Shown in pieces: positions 48,479-56,842 of a DNA stretch of 61,498 bases (positions within the stretch are counted from its first letter, which is position 1; every line of letters begins with the position of its first letter). Origin of the DNA: Actinomadura nitritigenes (GTDB taxonomy: Bacteria > Actinomycetota > Actinomycetes > Streptosporangiales > Streptosporangiaceae); contig NZ_JAGEOK010000048.1 of NCBI RefSeq assembly GCF_017573545.1, forward strand, positions 1-61,498. The letters run 5' to 3'. The position numbers and the translations under genes were made by a program. The notes under the pieces were generated by a model. That model made no database searches and was not told the DNA's origin. It saw only the letters and a program-made list of their open reading frames with translations.

Positions 48479-50296
48479 GTGTCCAACCAGGTCCCCGGCC
48501 TCGACCAGGCCCCTACCGGCCACACCGAACTAGTGGAGTGGGTACGCGGGATCGCCGAGCTGACCAAGCCCGACCGCGTCGAGTGGTGTGACGGCTCGGA
48601 CGAGGAGTGGGAGCGTCTGACCGGCCTCCTCGTCGAGCAGGGCACCCTCACGCGTCTCGACCCGGCCAAACGGCCCAACAGCTTCCACGCCGCCTCCGAC
48701 CCGACCGACGTCGCCCGGGTCGAGGACCGGACGTTCATCTGCTCCGAGAAGGAGGAGGACGCCGGGCCGACCAACAACTGGGTCGCGCCGGCCGAGATGA
48801 GGCAGACCCTCGGCGGGCTCTTCGACGGCTGCATGAAGGGCCGCACCATGTACGTGGTGCCCTTCTGCATGGGCCCGCTGGGCGGCACGATCTCCCAGCT
48901 CGGAGTCGAGATCACCGACTCCGCCTACGTCGCCGTCTCGATGCGGATCATGACGCGGATGGGCACGGGCGCCCTGCGGCTGATCGAGGAGCGCGGCACC
49001 TACGTCAAGGCCGTCCACTCGGTGGGCGCGCCGCTGGAGCCGGGGCAGGCCGACGTCAAGTGGCCGTGCAACTCCACCAAGTACATCACCCACTTCCCGG
49101 AGACCCGGGAGATCTGGTCCTACGGGTCCGGCTACGGCGGCAACGCCCTGCTGGGCAAGAAGTGCTACGCGCTGCGGATCGCCTCGACCATGGCGCGCGA
49201 CGAGGGCTGGATGGCCGAGCACATGCTCGTCCTCAAGCTCACCCCGCCGGAGGGCGAGACCCGCTACGTCGCCGCCGCGTTCCCGTCGGCGTGCGGCAAG
49301 ACCAACCTCGCCATGCTCGAGCCGACCATCCCGGGCTGGAAGGTCGAGACGATCGGCGACGACATCGCCTGGATGCGGTTCGGCGAGGACGGCCGCCTCT
49401 ACGCCATCAACCCCGAGGCCGGCTTCTTCGGCGTCGCGCCCGGCACCGGTGAGAGCACCAACGCCAACGCCGTCAAGACGCTGTGGGGCAACAGCATCTT
49501 CACGAACGTCGCGCTCACCGACGACGGCGACGTGTGGTGGGAGGGCCTCACCGACGAGCCGCCCGCGCACCTGACCGACTGGAAGGGCAACGACTGGACG
49601 CCCGCGTCCGAGACGCCCGCCGCGCACCCGAACGCCCGCTTCACCACCCCGGCCGGGCAGTGCCCGATCGCGGCGGACGAGTGGGAGGACCCGAAGGGCG
49701 TGCCGATCTCGGCGATCCTGTTCGGCGGCCGCCGCGCGTCCGCGGTGCCGCTGGTCACCGAGTCCTTCGACTGGCAGCAGGGCGTGTTCCTCGGCGCCAA
49801 CATCGCGTCCGAGAAGACCGCCGCCGCCGAGGGCACGGTCGGCGAGCTGCGCCGCGACCCGTTCGCCATGCTGCCGTTCTGCGGCTACAACATGGGCGAC
49901 TACTTCGGCCACTGGCTGAAGATCGGCAAGGCCACCGACCCCGAGAAGCTCCCGCGGATCTACTACGTCAACTGGTTCCGCAAGAACGCCGACGGCAGGT
50001 TCATCTGGCCCGGCTTCGGCGAGAACAGCCGGGTGCTGAAGTGGATCGTCGAGCGGCTGAACGGCAAGGCCGACGCGGCCAAGTCCCCGATCGGGCAGCT
50101 GCCGACCAAGGAGTCGCTCGACACCGCCGGCCTGGAGATCGACGACGCCGACCTGGAGACGCTGCTGTCGGTCGACACCGAGGTGTGGAAGCAGGAGGCC
50201 GCCCTCGTGCCGGAGTTCTTCGAGAAGTTCGGTGACCACATGCCGAAGGCGCTGTGGGACGAGTACCACGACCTGGTGCGCCGCCTGGACGCCTGA
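48479..50296 (+). CDS. pckG: Phosphoenolpyruvate carboxykinase (GTP)
   Basis: 605-residue enzyme interconverting oxaloacetate and PEP with GTP/GDP, the first step of gluconeogenesis. The kinase P-loop is AAFPSACGKTNLAM, the metal/substrate region YGGNALLGKKCYALRIAS, and FGGRRASAVPLVTESFDWQQGVF and the C-terminal NWFRKNADGRFIWPGFGENSRVLKWI are signatures of the GTP class. GTG 48479 follows AAGGAG with 7 nt spacing; the long upstream extension is rejected. Two palindromes precede it, and an 11-bp terminator hairpin follows. Confidence 0.97.
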   Translation: MSNQVPGLDQAPTGHTELVEWVRGIAELTKPDRVEWCDGSDEEWERLTGLLVEQGTLTRLDPAKRPNSFHAASDPTDVARVEDRTFICSEKEEDAGPTNNWVAPAEMRQTLGGLFDGCMKGRTMYVVPFCMGPLGGTISQLGVEITDSAYVAVSMRIMTRMGTGALRLIEERGTYVKAVHSVGAPLEPGQADVKWPCNSTKYITHFPETREIWSYGSGYGGNALLGKKCYALRIASTMARDEGWMAEHMLVLKLTPPEGETRYVAAAFPSACGKTNLAMLEPTIPGWKVETIGDDIAWMRFGEDGRLYAINPEAGFFGVAPGTGESTNANAVKTLWGNSIFTNVALTDDGDVWWEGLTDEPPAHLTDWKGNDWTPASETPAAHPNARFTTPAGQCPIAADEWEDPKGVPISAILFGGRRASAVPLVTESFDWQQGVFLGANIASEKTAAAEGTVGELRRDPFAMLPFCGYNMGDYFGHWLKIGKATDPEKLPRIYYVNWFRKNADGRFIWPGFGENSRVLKWIVERLNGKADAAKSPIGQLPTKESLDTAGLEIDDADLETLLSVDTEVWKQEAALVPEFFEKFGDHMPKALWDEYHDLVRRLDA

Positions 50297-50305
50297 TCCG
50301 GCGCC

Positions 50306-50334
50306 GCCCGTCCCGCCGGCCGTGCGGGACGGGC
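50306..50334 (+). terminator. 11-bp hairpin after pckG
   Basis: GCCCGTCCCGC (50306-50316) pairs with 50324-50334, loop of 7 nt, 10 nt after the stop codon. No T-run. Confidence 0.65.
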
Positions 50335-50411
50335 CCGTCCCCCCGTCCGCGCCCGCTCGCTGAGATCCTTCTGCGAGCGGGCGCGAGCCTTTGTGGGGAT
50401 CGGAGTGGAAC

Positions 50412-50981
50412 ATGTTGCATGACCTTTTCGGGATGGGCGTCCCGGTGGCCGACAAGGTGATCCGGTCGGCGGCGGTCTTCCTGGTGGTCGTCGTCCTGCT
50501 GCGGATGGCCGGGAAGCGGGAGCTGGCCCAGCTCAACGGCTTCGACTTCGTGGTCATGCTGCTGCTGTCGAACGTCGTGCAGAACGCGGTCATCGGCCCC
50601 GACGACTCGCTGACCGGGGGAGTGCTCGGCGCCGTGGTGCTGCTGGCGCTGAACGCGGTGCTGGTGCGGGCGGCTCTGTTCCTGCCGTGGCTCTCCGGCC
50701 TGGTGCACGGCCGCGCGAGCGTCCTGGCGGAGCACGGGGCGTACCGGCGGCGGACGCTGCTGCGCCTCGGGCTGCGGCCGGCCGACGTCGACGAGGCGAT
50801 CCAGGAGCAGGGCGGCGACGACGTCGCCGACACCCGGCTCGTCACCCTCGAACCGGGCGGGGCGGTCGTGGTCCGGCTGCGGGACGCCGAGCAGTCCGCC
50901 AGCGCCGGCGATGTCGCCGACCTGCAGGCGCGGCTCGAGCGCATCGAACGGCATCTGGAGCGGCTCGCCGGGCGGTACTGA
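50412..50981 (+). CDS. DUF421 / YetF-like membrane protein
   Basis: 189-residue protein with three N-terminal membrane helices (VIRSAAVFLVVVVLLRMAGK, FVVMLLLSNVVQNAVI, GGVLGAVVLLALNAVLVRAALFLPWL) and a soluble DUF421 domain (GRASVLAEHGAYRRRTLLRLGLRPADVDEAIQEQG). KRELAQLNGFDFVVMLLLSNVVQNAV is the family hallmark. Function is unknown; relatives in Bacillus affect spore and membrane properties. ATG 50412 has GGAG six nt upstream. A coiled C-terminal tail (ARLERIERHLERL) is an addition. Confidence 0.88.
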   Translation: MLHDLFGMGVPVADKVIRSAAVFLVVVVLLRMAGKRELAQLNGFDFVVMLLLSNVVQNAVIGPDDSLTGGVLGAVVLLALNAVLVRAALFLPWLSGLVHGRASVLAEHGAYRRRTLLRLGLRPADVDEAIQEQGGDDVADTRLVTLEPGGAVVVRLRDAEQSASAGDVADLQARLERIERHLERLAGRY

Positions 50982-51030
50982 CCTCTCGGACCGGTGCGGC
51001 GGGCGCGCTCCGGCGGTGACCGTCCGGAAA

Positions 51031-51048
51031 CCTCAAGTCCGGTCGAGG
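51031..51048. promoter_or_regulatory. SoxR box in the soxR promoter
   Basis: CCTCAAG-TCCG-GTCGAGG fits the known SoxR consensus (CCTCAAGT...ACTTGAGG) with two arm mismatches. It ends six nt before the -10 TAGGAT (51054-51059), which is seven nt before ATG 51067. Confidence 0.7.
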
Positions 51049-51066
51049 TCGCATAGGATGCGCGCC

Positions 51067-51636
51067 ATGACGCGCCTTGAGCACCGCAAGCACGAACTGA
51101 CCGTCGGGCAGCTCGCCGAGCGCAGCGGCGTGGCCGTCTCGGCCCTGCACTTCTACGAGGCCAAGGGGCTGATCCGCAGCCGCCGGACCGCCGGCAACCA
51201 GCGCCGCTTCACCCGCGACACGCTGCGCCGCGTCTCGTTCATCAAGGTCTCGCAGCGGGTCGGCATCCCGCTCGCCGACATCAGGGACGCCTTGGCCACG
51301 CTTCCCGAGGAGCGCACGCCGACCGTGGCGGACTGGGCGCGGCTGTCCGACCTGTGGCGCGCCGACCTCGACGCCCGGATCCGGCAGCTGGAGAGGCTCC
51401 GCGACGACCTCACCGAGTGCATCGGCTGCGGCTGCCTGTCGATCGGCAAGTGCGCGCTCGCCAACCCCTACGACCGGCTCGGCGACGAGGGGCCCGGCCC
51501 GCGCCGCCTGCTGGTCGACGCCGCCCGCCCCGAGCCCCGGCGGGCTCCGCAGGGCGAGGGCGAGGACGGCGGCGAGGGCGGGGACGGCGCGTCGGAGGAC
51601 GACTGCGACCCGGTGTCCTGCGCGGCCCGGTCCTGA
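51067..51636 (+). CDS. soxR: Redox-sensitive regulator SoxR
   Basis: 189-residue MerR-family protein with a [2Fe-2S] cluster that responds to redox-active compounds. The DNA-binding part is VGQLAERSGVAVSALHFYEAKGLI, and the cluster cysteines are Cys118, Cys121, Cys123 and Cys129 (CIGCGCLSIGKCAL). A 45-residue Pro/Gly/Glu-rich tail is extra compared with E. coli SoxR and contains two more cysteines. A SoxR box overlaps its own promoter, so it is autoregulated. In actinomycetes SoxR usually answers endogenous pigments or antibiotics; no soxS is needed. Confidence 0.93.
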   Translation: MTRLEHRKHELTVGQLAERSGVAVSALHFYEAKGLIRSRRTAGNQRRFTRDTLRRVSFIKVSQRVGIPLADIRDALATLPEERTPTVADWARLSDLWRADLDARIRQLERLRDDLTECIGCGCLSIGKCALANPYDRLGDEGPGPRRLLVDAARPEPRRAPQGEGEDGGEGGDGASEDDCDPVSCAARS

Positions 51637-51643
51637 CCCCGGG

Positions 51644-51697
51644 CGCCGCCCGGTGCCCGCCCGGAGCGGGAACGGGGCCGGAAGCGGCCGGGCGGCG
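51644..51697. terminator. 10-bp stem between convergent soxR and GH65 genes
   Basis: CGCCGCCCGG (51644-51653) pairs with 51688-51697 across a 34-nt loop, between the two stop codons. It could serve both directions. Confidence 0.35.
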
Positions 51698-51703
51698 TAC
51701 CGG

Positions 51704-54109
51704 TCAGGTGATGCCGGGGCGAGGCTCCCTGCTGTGCGGGTCGATGCGGCGCGGCGCCGGCTCCCGCCCGGCCGGCTGGGTCGGCGCCGGACGGGTCGGG
51801 ACCTGCTCGATCGGCAGCTCGACCGGCTCGTCCGCGAGCTCGAACTCCTCGCCGTGGTGCCACAGCGTGATGGCGGGGCCGTCCAGCAGCTCGTAGGTGG
51901 CCGCCTCCCCGGTCACCTCGACGCGCACCCGGCTGCCCCGGTACCGCATCCGGAACGCCAGCCGGCTGATGCCGCCCGGCAGCCGCGGCGCGAACCGCAG
52001 CCGCCCGCCGCTCGCCCGCATCCCGCCGAACCCGGCGACGAGCCCGCTCCACGCGCCCGCCATCGACGCCACGTGCAGCCCGTCGCGGGTGTTGCGGTTC
52101 AGGTCGTGCAGGTCCATCAGCGCGGTCTCGCCGAGGTAGTCGTGCGCCAGCTCCAGGTGCCCGACCCCGGCCGCCACCACCGCCTGCGTCTGCGCCGACA
52201 GCGACGAGTCGCGCACCGTCAGGCTCTCGTAGTACTCGAAGTTCCGGGCCTTCTGCTCCTCGGTGAACTCCTCCCCGCACAGGTGCAGGGCCAGCACCAG
52301 GTCCGCCTGCTTCACGACCTGCTTGCGGTACAGGTCGAAGTAGGGGAAGTGCAGCAGCAGCGGGTAGTGGTCCGGCTTGGTCGCCGAGAAGTCCCAGCGG
52401 GCGTGGTTGGTGAAGTTCTCGCTCTGCGGGTGGACGCCCAGCCGCTCGTCGTAGGGGATCACCATCGCCGACGCCGCGTCCCGCCATGACGCGGCCTCCT
52501 CGGCGTCCACGCCGAGCCGGTCGCACATGTCGGGATGGCGCATCGCCGTCTCCGCCGCCTCCAGCAGGTTCCGGCGGGCCATCAGGTTGGTGTAGACGTT
52601 GTTGTCCACGACCGCGCTGTACTCGTCCGGTCCGGTGACGCCGTCGATGCGGAACACCCCGCCGACGTCGTGGTGGCCGAGGCTGCGCCACAGCCGCGCC
52701 GTCTGCACCAGGATCTCCAGCCCGATCTCCCGCTCGAACCGCTCGTCCTGCGTGGCGTCCACGTACCGGACGACGGCGTCGGAGATGTCGGCGTTGATGT
52801 GGAACGCCGCGGTCCCGGCGGGCCAGTAGCCGGAGCACTCGTGGCCGCGGATCGTCCGCCACGGGAACGCGGCGCCGTGCAGCCCGAGCTGGGCGGCCCG
52901 CTCGCACGCCAGCGGCAGCGTCATGTGCCGCCACGCGAGCGCGTCGGCGGCGGCGTCGGGCGCGGTGTAGGTCAGCACCGGGAGCACGAACGTCTCGGTG
53001 TCCCAGAACGTGTGCCCGTCGTAGCCGGGGCCCGTGAGGCCCTTCGCCGGGATCATGCGGCGTTCCGCGCGCGCGCCCGCCTGCAGGGTGTGGAACAGGC
53101 CGAACCTGACCGCCTGCTGGATCTCGGCGTCCCCGTCGACCTCCACGTCCGCGCCGCACCAGAACTCGTCCAGGAAGTGCCGCTGCTCGGCCAGCAGCCC
53201 CTCCCAGCCGGTCTGCCGCGCGCCCGCCAGCGCCCCGACCACCTGGTCGTGCAGCGCCGGCCGGGACCGCCGGCTCGACCACCCGTACGCCAGGTACTTG
53301 ATGATCCGCAGCCGCTGCCCCGGCTCCAGGCGCGTCGCGACCGTCAGCCGGCCCACGTCCGGGGAGCTCTCCGTCTCGATCGCCATCGAGTCGGGGCCCT
53401 CGATGTGGTGCGACATGCCCGCCGCCATCCGCAGCCCGCTCTGCCGCGTCCGGTGCAGCAGCAGCACCTTCGTGCCGTTGGCGACGTGCTCCTCGCTGAT
53501 CAGGGGATGGTCGAGGATCGCCGACGCGCGCGGGTCCTTGTCGCCGTCCGGCAGCGCCTCGTTGGCGACCAGCTCCGACTGCGCGACGACCCGCATGGAC
53601 TGGTGGACCGGCTCCACGTCGTAGCAGATCGCCGCCACCGCGCGCTGCGCCAGCGACACCATCCGCGTGGAGGTCACCCTGATGCGCTGGTCGGCGGGCG
53701 ACGTCCACTCCACGTGCCGGGTCAGGGTCCCGGCCTGCATGTCCAGGACGCGCTCGTGGTGGTGGACGCGCCCGTACCGCACGTCCAGCGGCTCGTCGTC
53801 CACCAGCAGCCGGATCACCTTGCCGTTGGTGACGTTGATGACCGTCTGCCCCGACTCGGGATAGCCGTAGGCGGTCTCCGCCTGCGGCAGCGGCCGCTGC
53901 TCGTAGAAGGAGTTCAGGTAGGTGCCCGGCAGGCCGTGCGGCTCCCCCTCGTCGAGGTTGCCGCGCAGGCCGAGATGGCCGTTCGACAGCGCGAACACCG
54001 ATTCGCTCTGCGCCAGCCGGTCCAGCCGCAGCTCCGGTTCGCGGACGCACCAGGGCTCCACGGTGAACACCGGCCGGTCGACGCTGGTCTGTCCCTCCGG
54101 GTCCGTCAC
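51704..54109 (-). CDS. Glycoside hydrolase family 65 disaccharide phosphorylase
   Basis: 801-residue (alpha/alpha)6-barrel enzyme of GH65 (maltose, trehalose or kojibiose phosphorylase group) that splits alpha-glucosides with phosphate to give beta-glucose 1-phosphate. The catalytic acid is Glu496 (DGVTGPDEYS). GYDGHTFWDTETFVLP (362-377) and the phosphate-site region (KQADLVLALHL) are present, with an N-terminal beta-sandwich (SNGHLGLRGNLDEGEPHGLPGTYLNSFY). GTG 54109 overlaps the upstream beta-phosphoglucomutase stop (GTGA), so product and next enzyme are coupled. Exact disaccharide specificity cannot be read here. The C-terminal 40 residues are Pro/Arg-rich and unusual. Confidence 0.92.
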   Translation of the reverse strand: MTDPEGQTSVDRPVFTVEPWCVREPELRLDRLAQSESVFALSNGHLGLRGNLDEGEPHGLPGTYLNSFYEQRPLPQAETAYGYPESGQTVINVTNGKVIRLLVDDEPLDVRYGRVHHHERVLDMQAGTLTRHVEWTSPADQRIRVTSTRMVSLAQRAVAAICYDVEPVHQSMRVVAQSELVANEALPDGDKDPRASAILDHPLISEEHVANGTKVLLLHRTRQSGLRMAAGMSHHIEGPDSMAIETESSPDVGRLTVATRLEPGQRLRIIKYLAYGWSSRRSRPALHDQVVGALAGARQTGWEGLLAEQRHFLDEFWCGADVEVDGDAEIQQAVRFGLFHTLQAGARAERRMIPAKGLTGPGYDGHTFWDTETFVLPVLTYTAPDAAADALAWRHMTLPLACERAAQLGLHGAAFPWRTIRGHECSGYWPAGTAAFHINADISDAVVRYVDATQDERFEREIGLEILVQTARLWRSLGHHDVGGVFRIDGVTGPDEYSAVVDNNVYTNLMARRNLLEAAETAMRHPDMCDRLGVDAEEAASWRDAASAMVIPYDERLGVHPQSENFTNHARWDFSATKPDHYPLLLHFPYFDLYRKQVVKQADLVLALHLCGEEFTEEQKARNFEYYESLTVRDSSLSAQTQAVVAAGVGHLELAHDYLGETALMDLHDLNRNTRDGLHVASMAGAWSGLVAGFGGMRASGGRLRFAPRLPGGISRLAFRMRYRGSRVRVEVTGEAATYELLDGPAITLWHHGEEFELADEPVELPIEQVPTRPAPTQPAGREPAPRRIDPHSREPRPGIT

Positions 54110-54855
54110 TTGTCCTCCAGCAGCTCGGACAGGTCGTTGACCACCACGTCGGCGCCGTACGCCGCGAGCTCCTTCGCGTGCTCGCCGTCGACCCGGTTGA
54201 CGCCCACCACGTACGCGAACCCGCCGGCCCGGCCGGCCTGCACGCCGGCGAGCGCGTCCTCGAACACGACGGCCCGGTCCGCGGGCACGTCCAGCTCCTT
54301 CGCCCCGGCGAGGAACATGTCCGGCGCGGGCTTGCCGGGCAGGTGCCGCTCCGCCGCGACGACGCCGTCCACCCGGGCGTCGAACAGGTCGGTGATCCCG
54401 ACCGAGCGCAGCACCTGGACGGTGTTGGCGCTGGAGGACACCACCGCCGTCCTCAGCCCGGCCTCGCGGGCCGCGCGGACGAAGTCGATCGACCCGTCGA
54501 AGGTCTCCACGCCCTTGGTCCGGATCAGCTCCAGGACCAGGGCGTTCTTGCGGTTCCCGAGGCCGCGCACGGTGGCCTTCTCCGGCGGGTCGTCCGGGTC
54601 GCCCTCGGGCAGCGTGATGCCGCGCGACTCCAGGAACGAGCGCGTCCCGTCCTCGCGCTTCTTGCCGTCGACGTAGCGCCCGTAGTCCTTCACGGGGTCG
54701 AAGGGGACGAACGGCCCACCGGTCCGATCGGCGCGTTCGCGCAGGTAGCCGTCGAACATCTCCTTCCACGCCGCCGCGTGCACGGCCGCGGTGCGGGTAA
54801 GCACCCCGTCGAGATCGAACAGACACGCCACCGCCGCGTCCGGCAGTCCCAGCAT
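54106..54855 (-). CDS. pgmB: Beta-phosphoglucomutase (HAD superfamily)
   Basis: 249-residue HAD phosphotransferase that converts beta-glucose 1-phosphate to glucose 6-phosphate. Motif I is FDLDGVLTRTAAVHAAAWK with the nucleophile Asp and the general acid/base Asp two residues later, motif II is VVSSSANT, motif III is the Lys in PGKPAPDMF, and motif IV is VFEDALAGVQAG. Pairing with a GH65 phosphorylase supports the beta-PGM role. ATG 54855 has AGGGGG six nt upstream; a GTG two codons earlier is less likely. Confidence 0.9.
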   Translation of the reverse strand: MLGLPDAAVACLFDLDGVLTRTAAVHAAAWKEMFDGYLRERADRTGGPFVPFDPVKDYGRYVDGKKREDGTRSFLESRGITLPEGDPDDPPEKATVRGLGNRKNALVLELIRTKGVETFDGSIDFVRAAREAGLRTAVVSSSANTVQVLRSVGITDLFDARVDGVVAAERHLPGKPAPDMFLAGAKELDVPADRAVVFEDALAGVQAGRAGGFAYVVGVNRVDGEHAKELAAYGADVVVNDLSELLEDK

Positions 54856-54873
54856 CCGCACCCCCTGGATGAC

Positions 54874-54887
54874 ACGATCGGAATCGT
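54874..54887. promoter_or_regulatory. Dyad ACGAT-N4-ATCGT between pgmB and gnd
   Basis: Perfect 5-bp arms, 19-32 nt upstream of the pgmB ATG. It is a candidate operator for a sugar-responsive regulator; none is encoded nearby. Confidence 0.3.
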
Positions 54888-55006
54888 TCTCAAGTGCGTC
54901 CCGTTCCCATGCCGGAACAGGACATGCGGGGCCGGCGTTCGAACGGGGGGATCATGATCGTCGTACAACCCCTTCGCCAGGGTGGCACACGAAGAGGAGA
55001 GAACCA

Positions 55007-56431
55007 ATGGAAACGGCGCGTATAGGCGTCACCGGGCTCGCGGTGATGGGTCGCAACCTGGCCCGCAACCTCGCCCGGCACGGTCATCCCGTCGCCGTGC
55101 ACAACCGCACCGCCGCCCGCACGAAGGCGCTGGTGGAGGAGTTCGGCGGCGAGGGGACCTTCCTGCCCGCCGAGACCCCGGAGCAGTTCGTCGCGTCGCT
55201 GGAGCGGCCCCGCCGGCTGGTGATCATGGTGAAGGCGGGCGCGCCGACCGACGCGGTGATCGACGAGTTCGCGCCGCTGCTGGAGCCCGGCGACATGATC
55301 GTGGACGGAGGGAACGCGCACTTCGCCGACACCCGCCGCCGCGAGGCCGCGCTGCGCGAGCGCGGGATCCACTTCGTCGGCACCGGCATCTCCGGCGGCG
55401 AGGAGGGCGCGCTGCACGGCCCGAGCATCATGCCGGGCGGCTCCGCCGAGTCCTACGAGGCGCTGGGCCCGCTGCTGGAGGACATCGCCGCGAAGGTCGA
55501 CGGGACGCCGTGCTGCACCCACGTCGGCCCGGACGGCGCCGGGCATTTCGTGAAGATGGTGCACAACGGCATCGAGTACTCCGACATGCAGCTGATCGCC
55601 GAGTCCTACGACCTGCTGCGGCACGCCGCGGGGCTCGCGCCCGCGGAGATCGCCGAGGTCTTCCGCACCTGGAACACCGGCCGGCTGGAGTCGTACCTGA
55701 TCGAGATCACGGCCGAGGTGCTCGCGCACACCGACGCCGCGACCGGCAAGCCGTTCGTGGACGTGGTGCTGGACCAGGCCGAGCAGAAGGGCACCGGCCG
55801 CTGGACCGTCCAGACGGCCCTGGACCTCGGCGTCCCCGTCGGCGGCATCGCCGAGGCCGTGTTCGCCCGGTCCGTCTCGGGCCACGCGGACCTGCGCGCG
55901 GCGTCCCGGAACCTGCCGGGGCCGGCGCGCGGCGCCGTCGCCGACGCGGGCTTCGCGGACAAGGTCGAGAAGGCGCTGTACGCGTCCAAGATCGTCGCTT
56001 ACGCGCAGGGCTTCCACGAGATCCAGGCGGGCAGCGCCGAGTACGGCTGGAACATCGACTCCGGCGCGATGGCCACGATCTGGCGCGGCGGCTGCATCAT
56101 CCGGGCCCGCTTCCTCGACCGGATCCGCGCCGCGTACGAGGCCGACCCCTCCACGCCGACGCTGCTCACCGACGACCACTTCGCCGAGGCCCTCGGCGAC
56201 GCCCAGGACGCCTGGCGCGACGTCGTCGCCACCGCCGCCCGCATCGGCGTCCCCGCGCCGGGGTTCGCCACCGCGCTCGCCTACTACGACTCGCTGCGCG
56301 CCGACCGGCTGCCCGCCGCGCTCACGCAGGGCCAGCGCGACTTCTTCGGCGCCCACACCTACCGCCGCGTCGACCGCGACGGCTCCTTCCACACCCTCTG
56401 GGGCGGCGACCGCACCGAGGTCACGTCCTGA
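55007..56431 (+). CDS. gnd: 6-phosphogluconate dehydrogenase (decarboxylating)
   Basis: 474-residue enzyme of the pentose phosphate pathway, making ribulose 5-phosphate, CO2 and NADPH. The cofactor motif is IGVTGLAVMGRNLARNLARHG with a following NRT that indicates NADP preference, and VDGGNAHFADTRRR, GTGISGGEEGALHGPSIMPGG and HFVKMVHNGIEYSDMQ (catalytic Lys) are the substrate motifs. It is full length, of the long dimeric type. ATG 55007 has AGAGGAG upstream. It diverges from the phosphorylase/beta-PGM operon, so both units feed glucose 6-phosphate metabolism. Confidence 0.96.
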   Translation: METARIGVTGLAVMGRNLARNLARHGHPVAVHNRTAARTKALVEEFGGEGTFLPAETPEQFVASLERPRRLVIMVKAGAPTDAVIDEFAPLLEPGDMIVDGGNAHFADTRRREAALRERGIHFVGTGISGGEEGALHGPSIMPGGSAESYEALGPLLEDIAAKVDGTPCCTHVGPDGAGHFVKMVHNGIEYSDMQLIAESYDLLRHAAGLAPAEIAEVFRTWNTGRLESYLIEITAEVLAHTDAATGKPFVDVVLDQAEQKGTGRWTVQTALDLGVPVGGIAEAVFARSVSGHADLRAASRNLPGPARGAVADAGFADKVEKALYASKIVAYAQGFHEIQAGSAEYGWNIDSGAMATIWRGGCIIRARFLDRIRAAYEADPSTPTLLTDDHFAEALGDAQDAWRDVVATAARIGVPAPGFATALAYYDSLRADRLPAALTQGQRDFFGAHTYRRVDRDGSFHTLWGGDRTEVTS

Positions 56432-56558
56432 CCGGCGCTCCCGCCGGGGAGCGGGGGCGCCCCCCGCCTGCGTCCCGCCCGCCGCCCGGAGCGGCATCGG
56501 GACCGGCCGGCGACCGGCGATCGGGCGCGGCCGCCGGCCGGGCCCGGTCCCGGGCCGG

Positions 56559-56747
56559 TCACGCGTCGCCGTCCTCCCGCTCCACGCCCGCGATCGGGTT
56601 GCCATCCCGCGTCCCGCTCCCCTCCCTGGACTCGTAGCCCTCCGCGGCGCTCCCGCTCCCGGGCACGATCCGCTCGCGCGGCAGCTCCTCGTGCCCCGAG
56701 CTGGCCCCGGGGCCCCGGTCGGCGGGGTCGTACTTCTTCTTCGCCAT
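56559..56747 (-). CDS. Small hydrophilic protein of unknown function
   Basis: 62 residues, starting MAKKKYDPADRGPGASSGHE and rich in Gly, Glu, Arg and Ser; no hydrophobic segment and probably disordered. GAGGAG is present about nine nt before the ATG. Such short disordered proteins are frequent in actinobacteria. A start at 56783 is possible but lacks a ribosome site. Confidence 0.55.
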   Translation of the reverse strand: MAKKKYDPADRGPGASSGHEELPRERIVPGSGSAAEGYESREGSGTRDGNPIAGVEREDGDA

Positions 56748-56829
56748 GGCTGCGTCTCCTCGTCTCGCTGTTTCGTCCAGCACGTTCTAACCGAACGCCC
56801 GCTCCCTAACCGGCCGCCGGGCCCCCGGA

Positions 56830-56835
56830 TAGGGT
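56830..56835 (+). promoter_or_regulatory. -10 for a leaderless HD-domain gene
   Basis: TAGGGT is seven nt before GTG 56843. Confidence 0.45.
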
Positions 56836-56842
56836 CGGGCGC

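Noticed and set aside
48530..50944. An 804-codon open frame on the minus strand
   Set aside because: Antisense to pckG and the DUF421 gene, which are clear family matches; no domain in the antisense product.
52535..54676. A 713-codon open frame on the plus strand
   Set aside because: Antisense to the GH65 and beta-phosphoglucomutase genes; low-complexity product.
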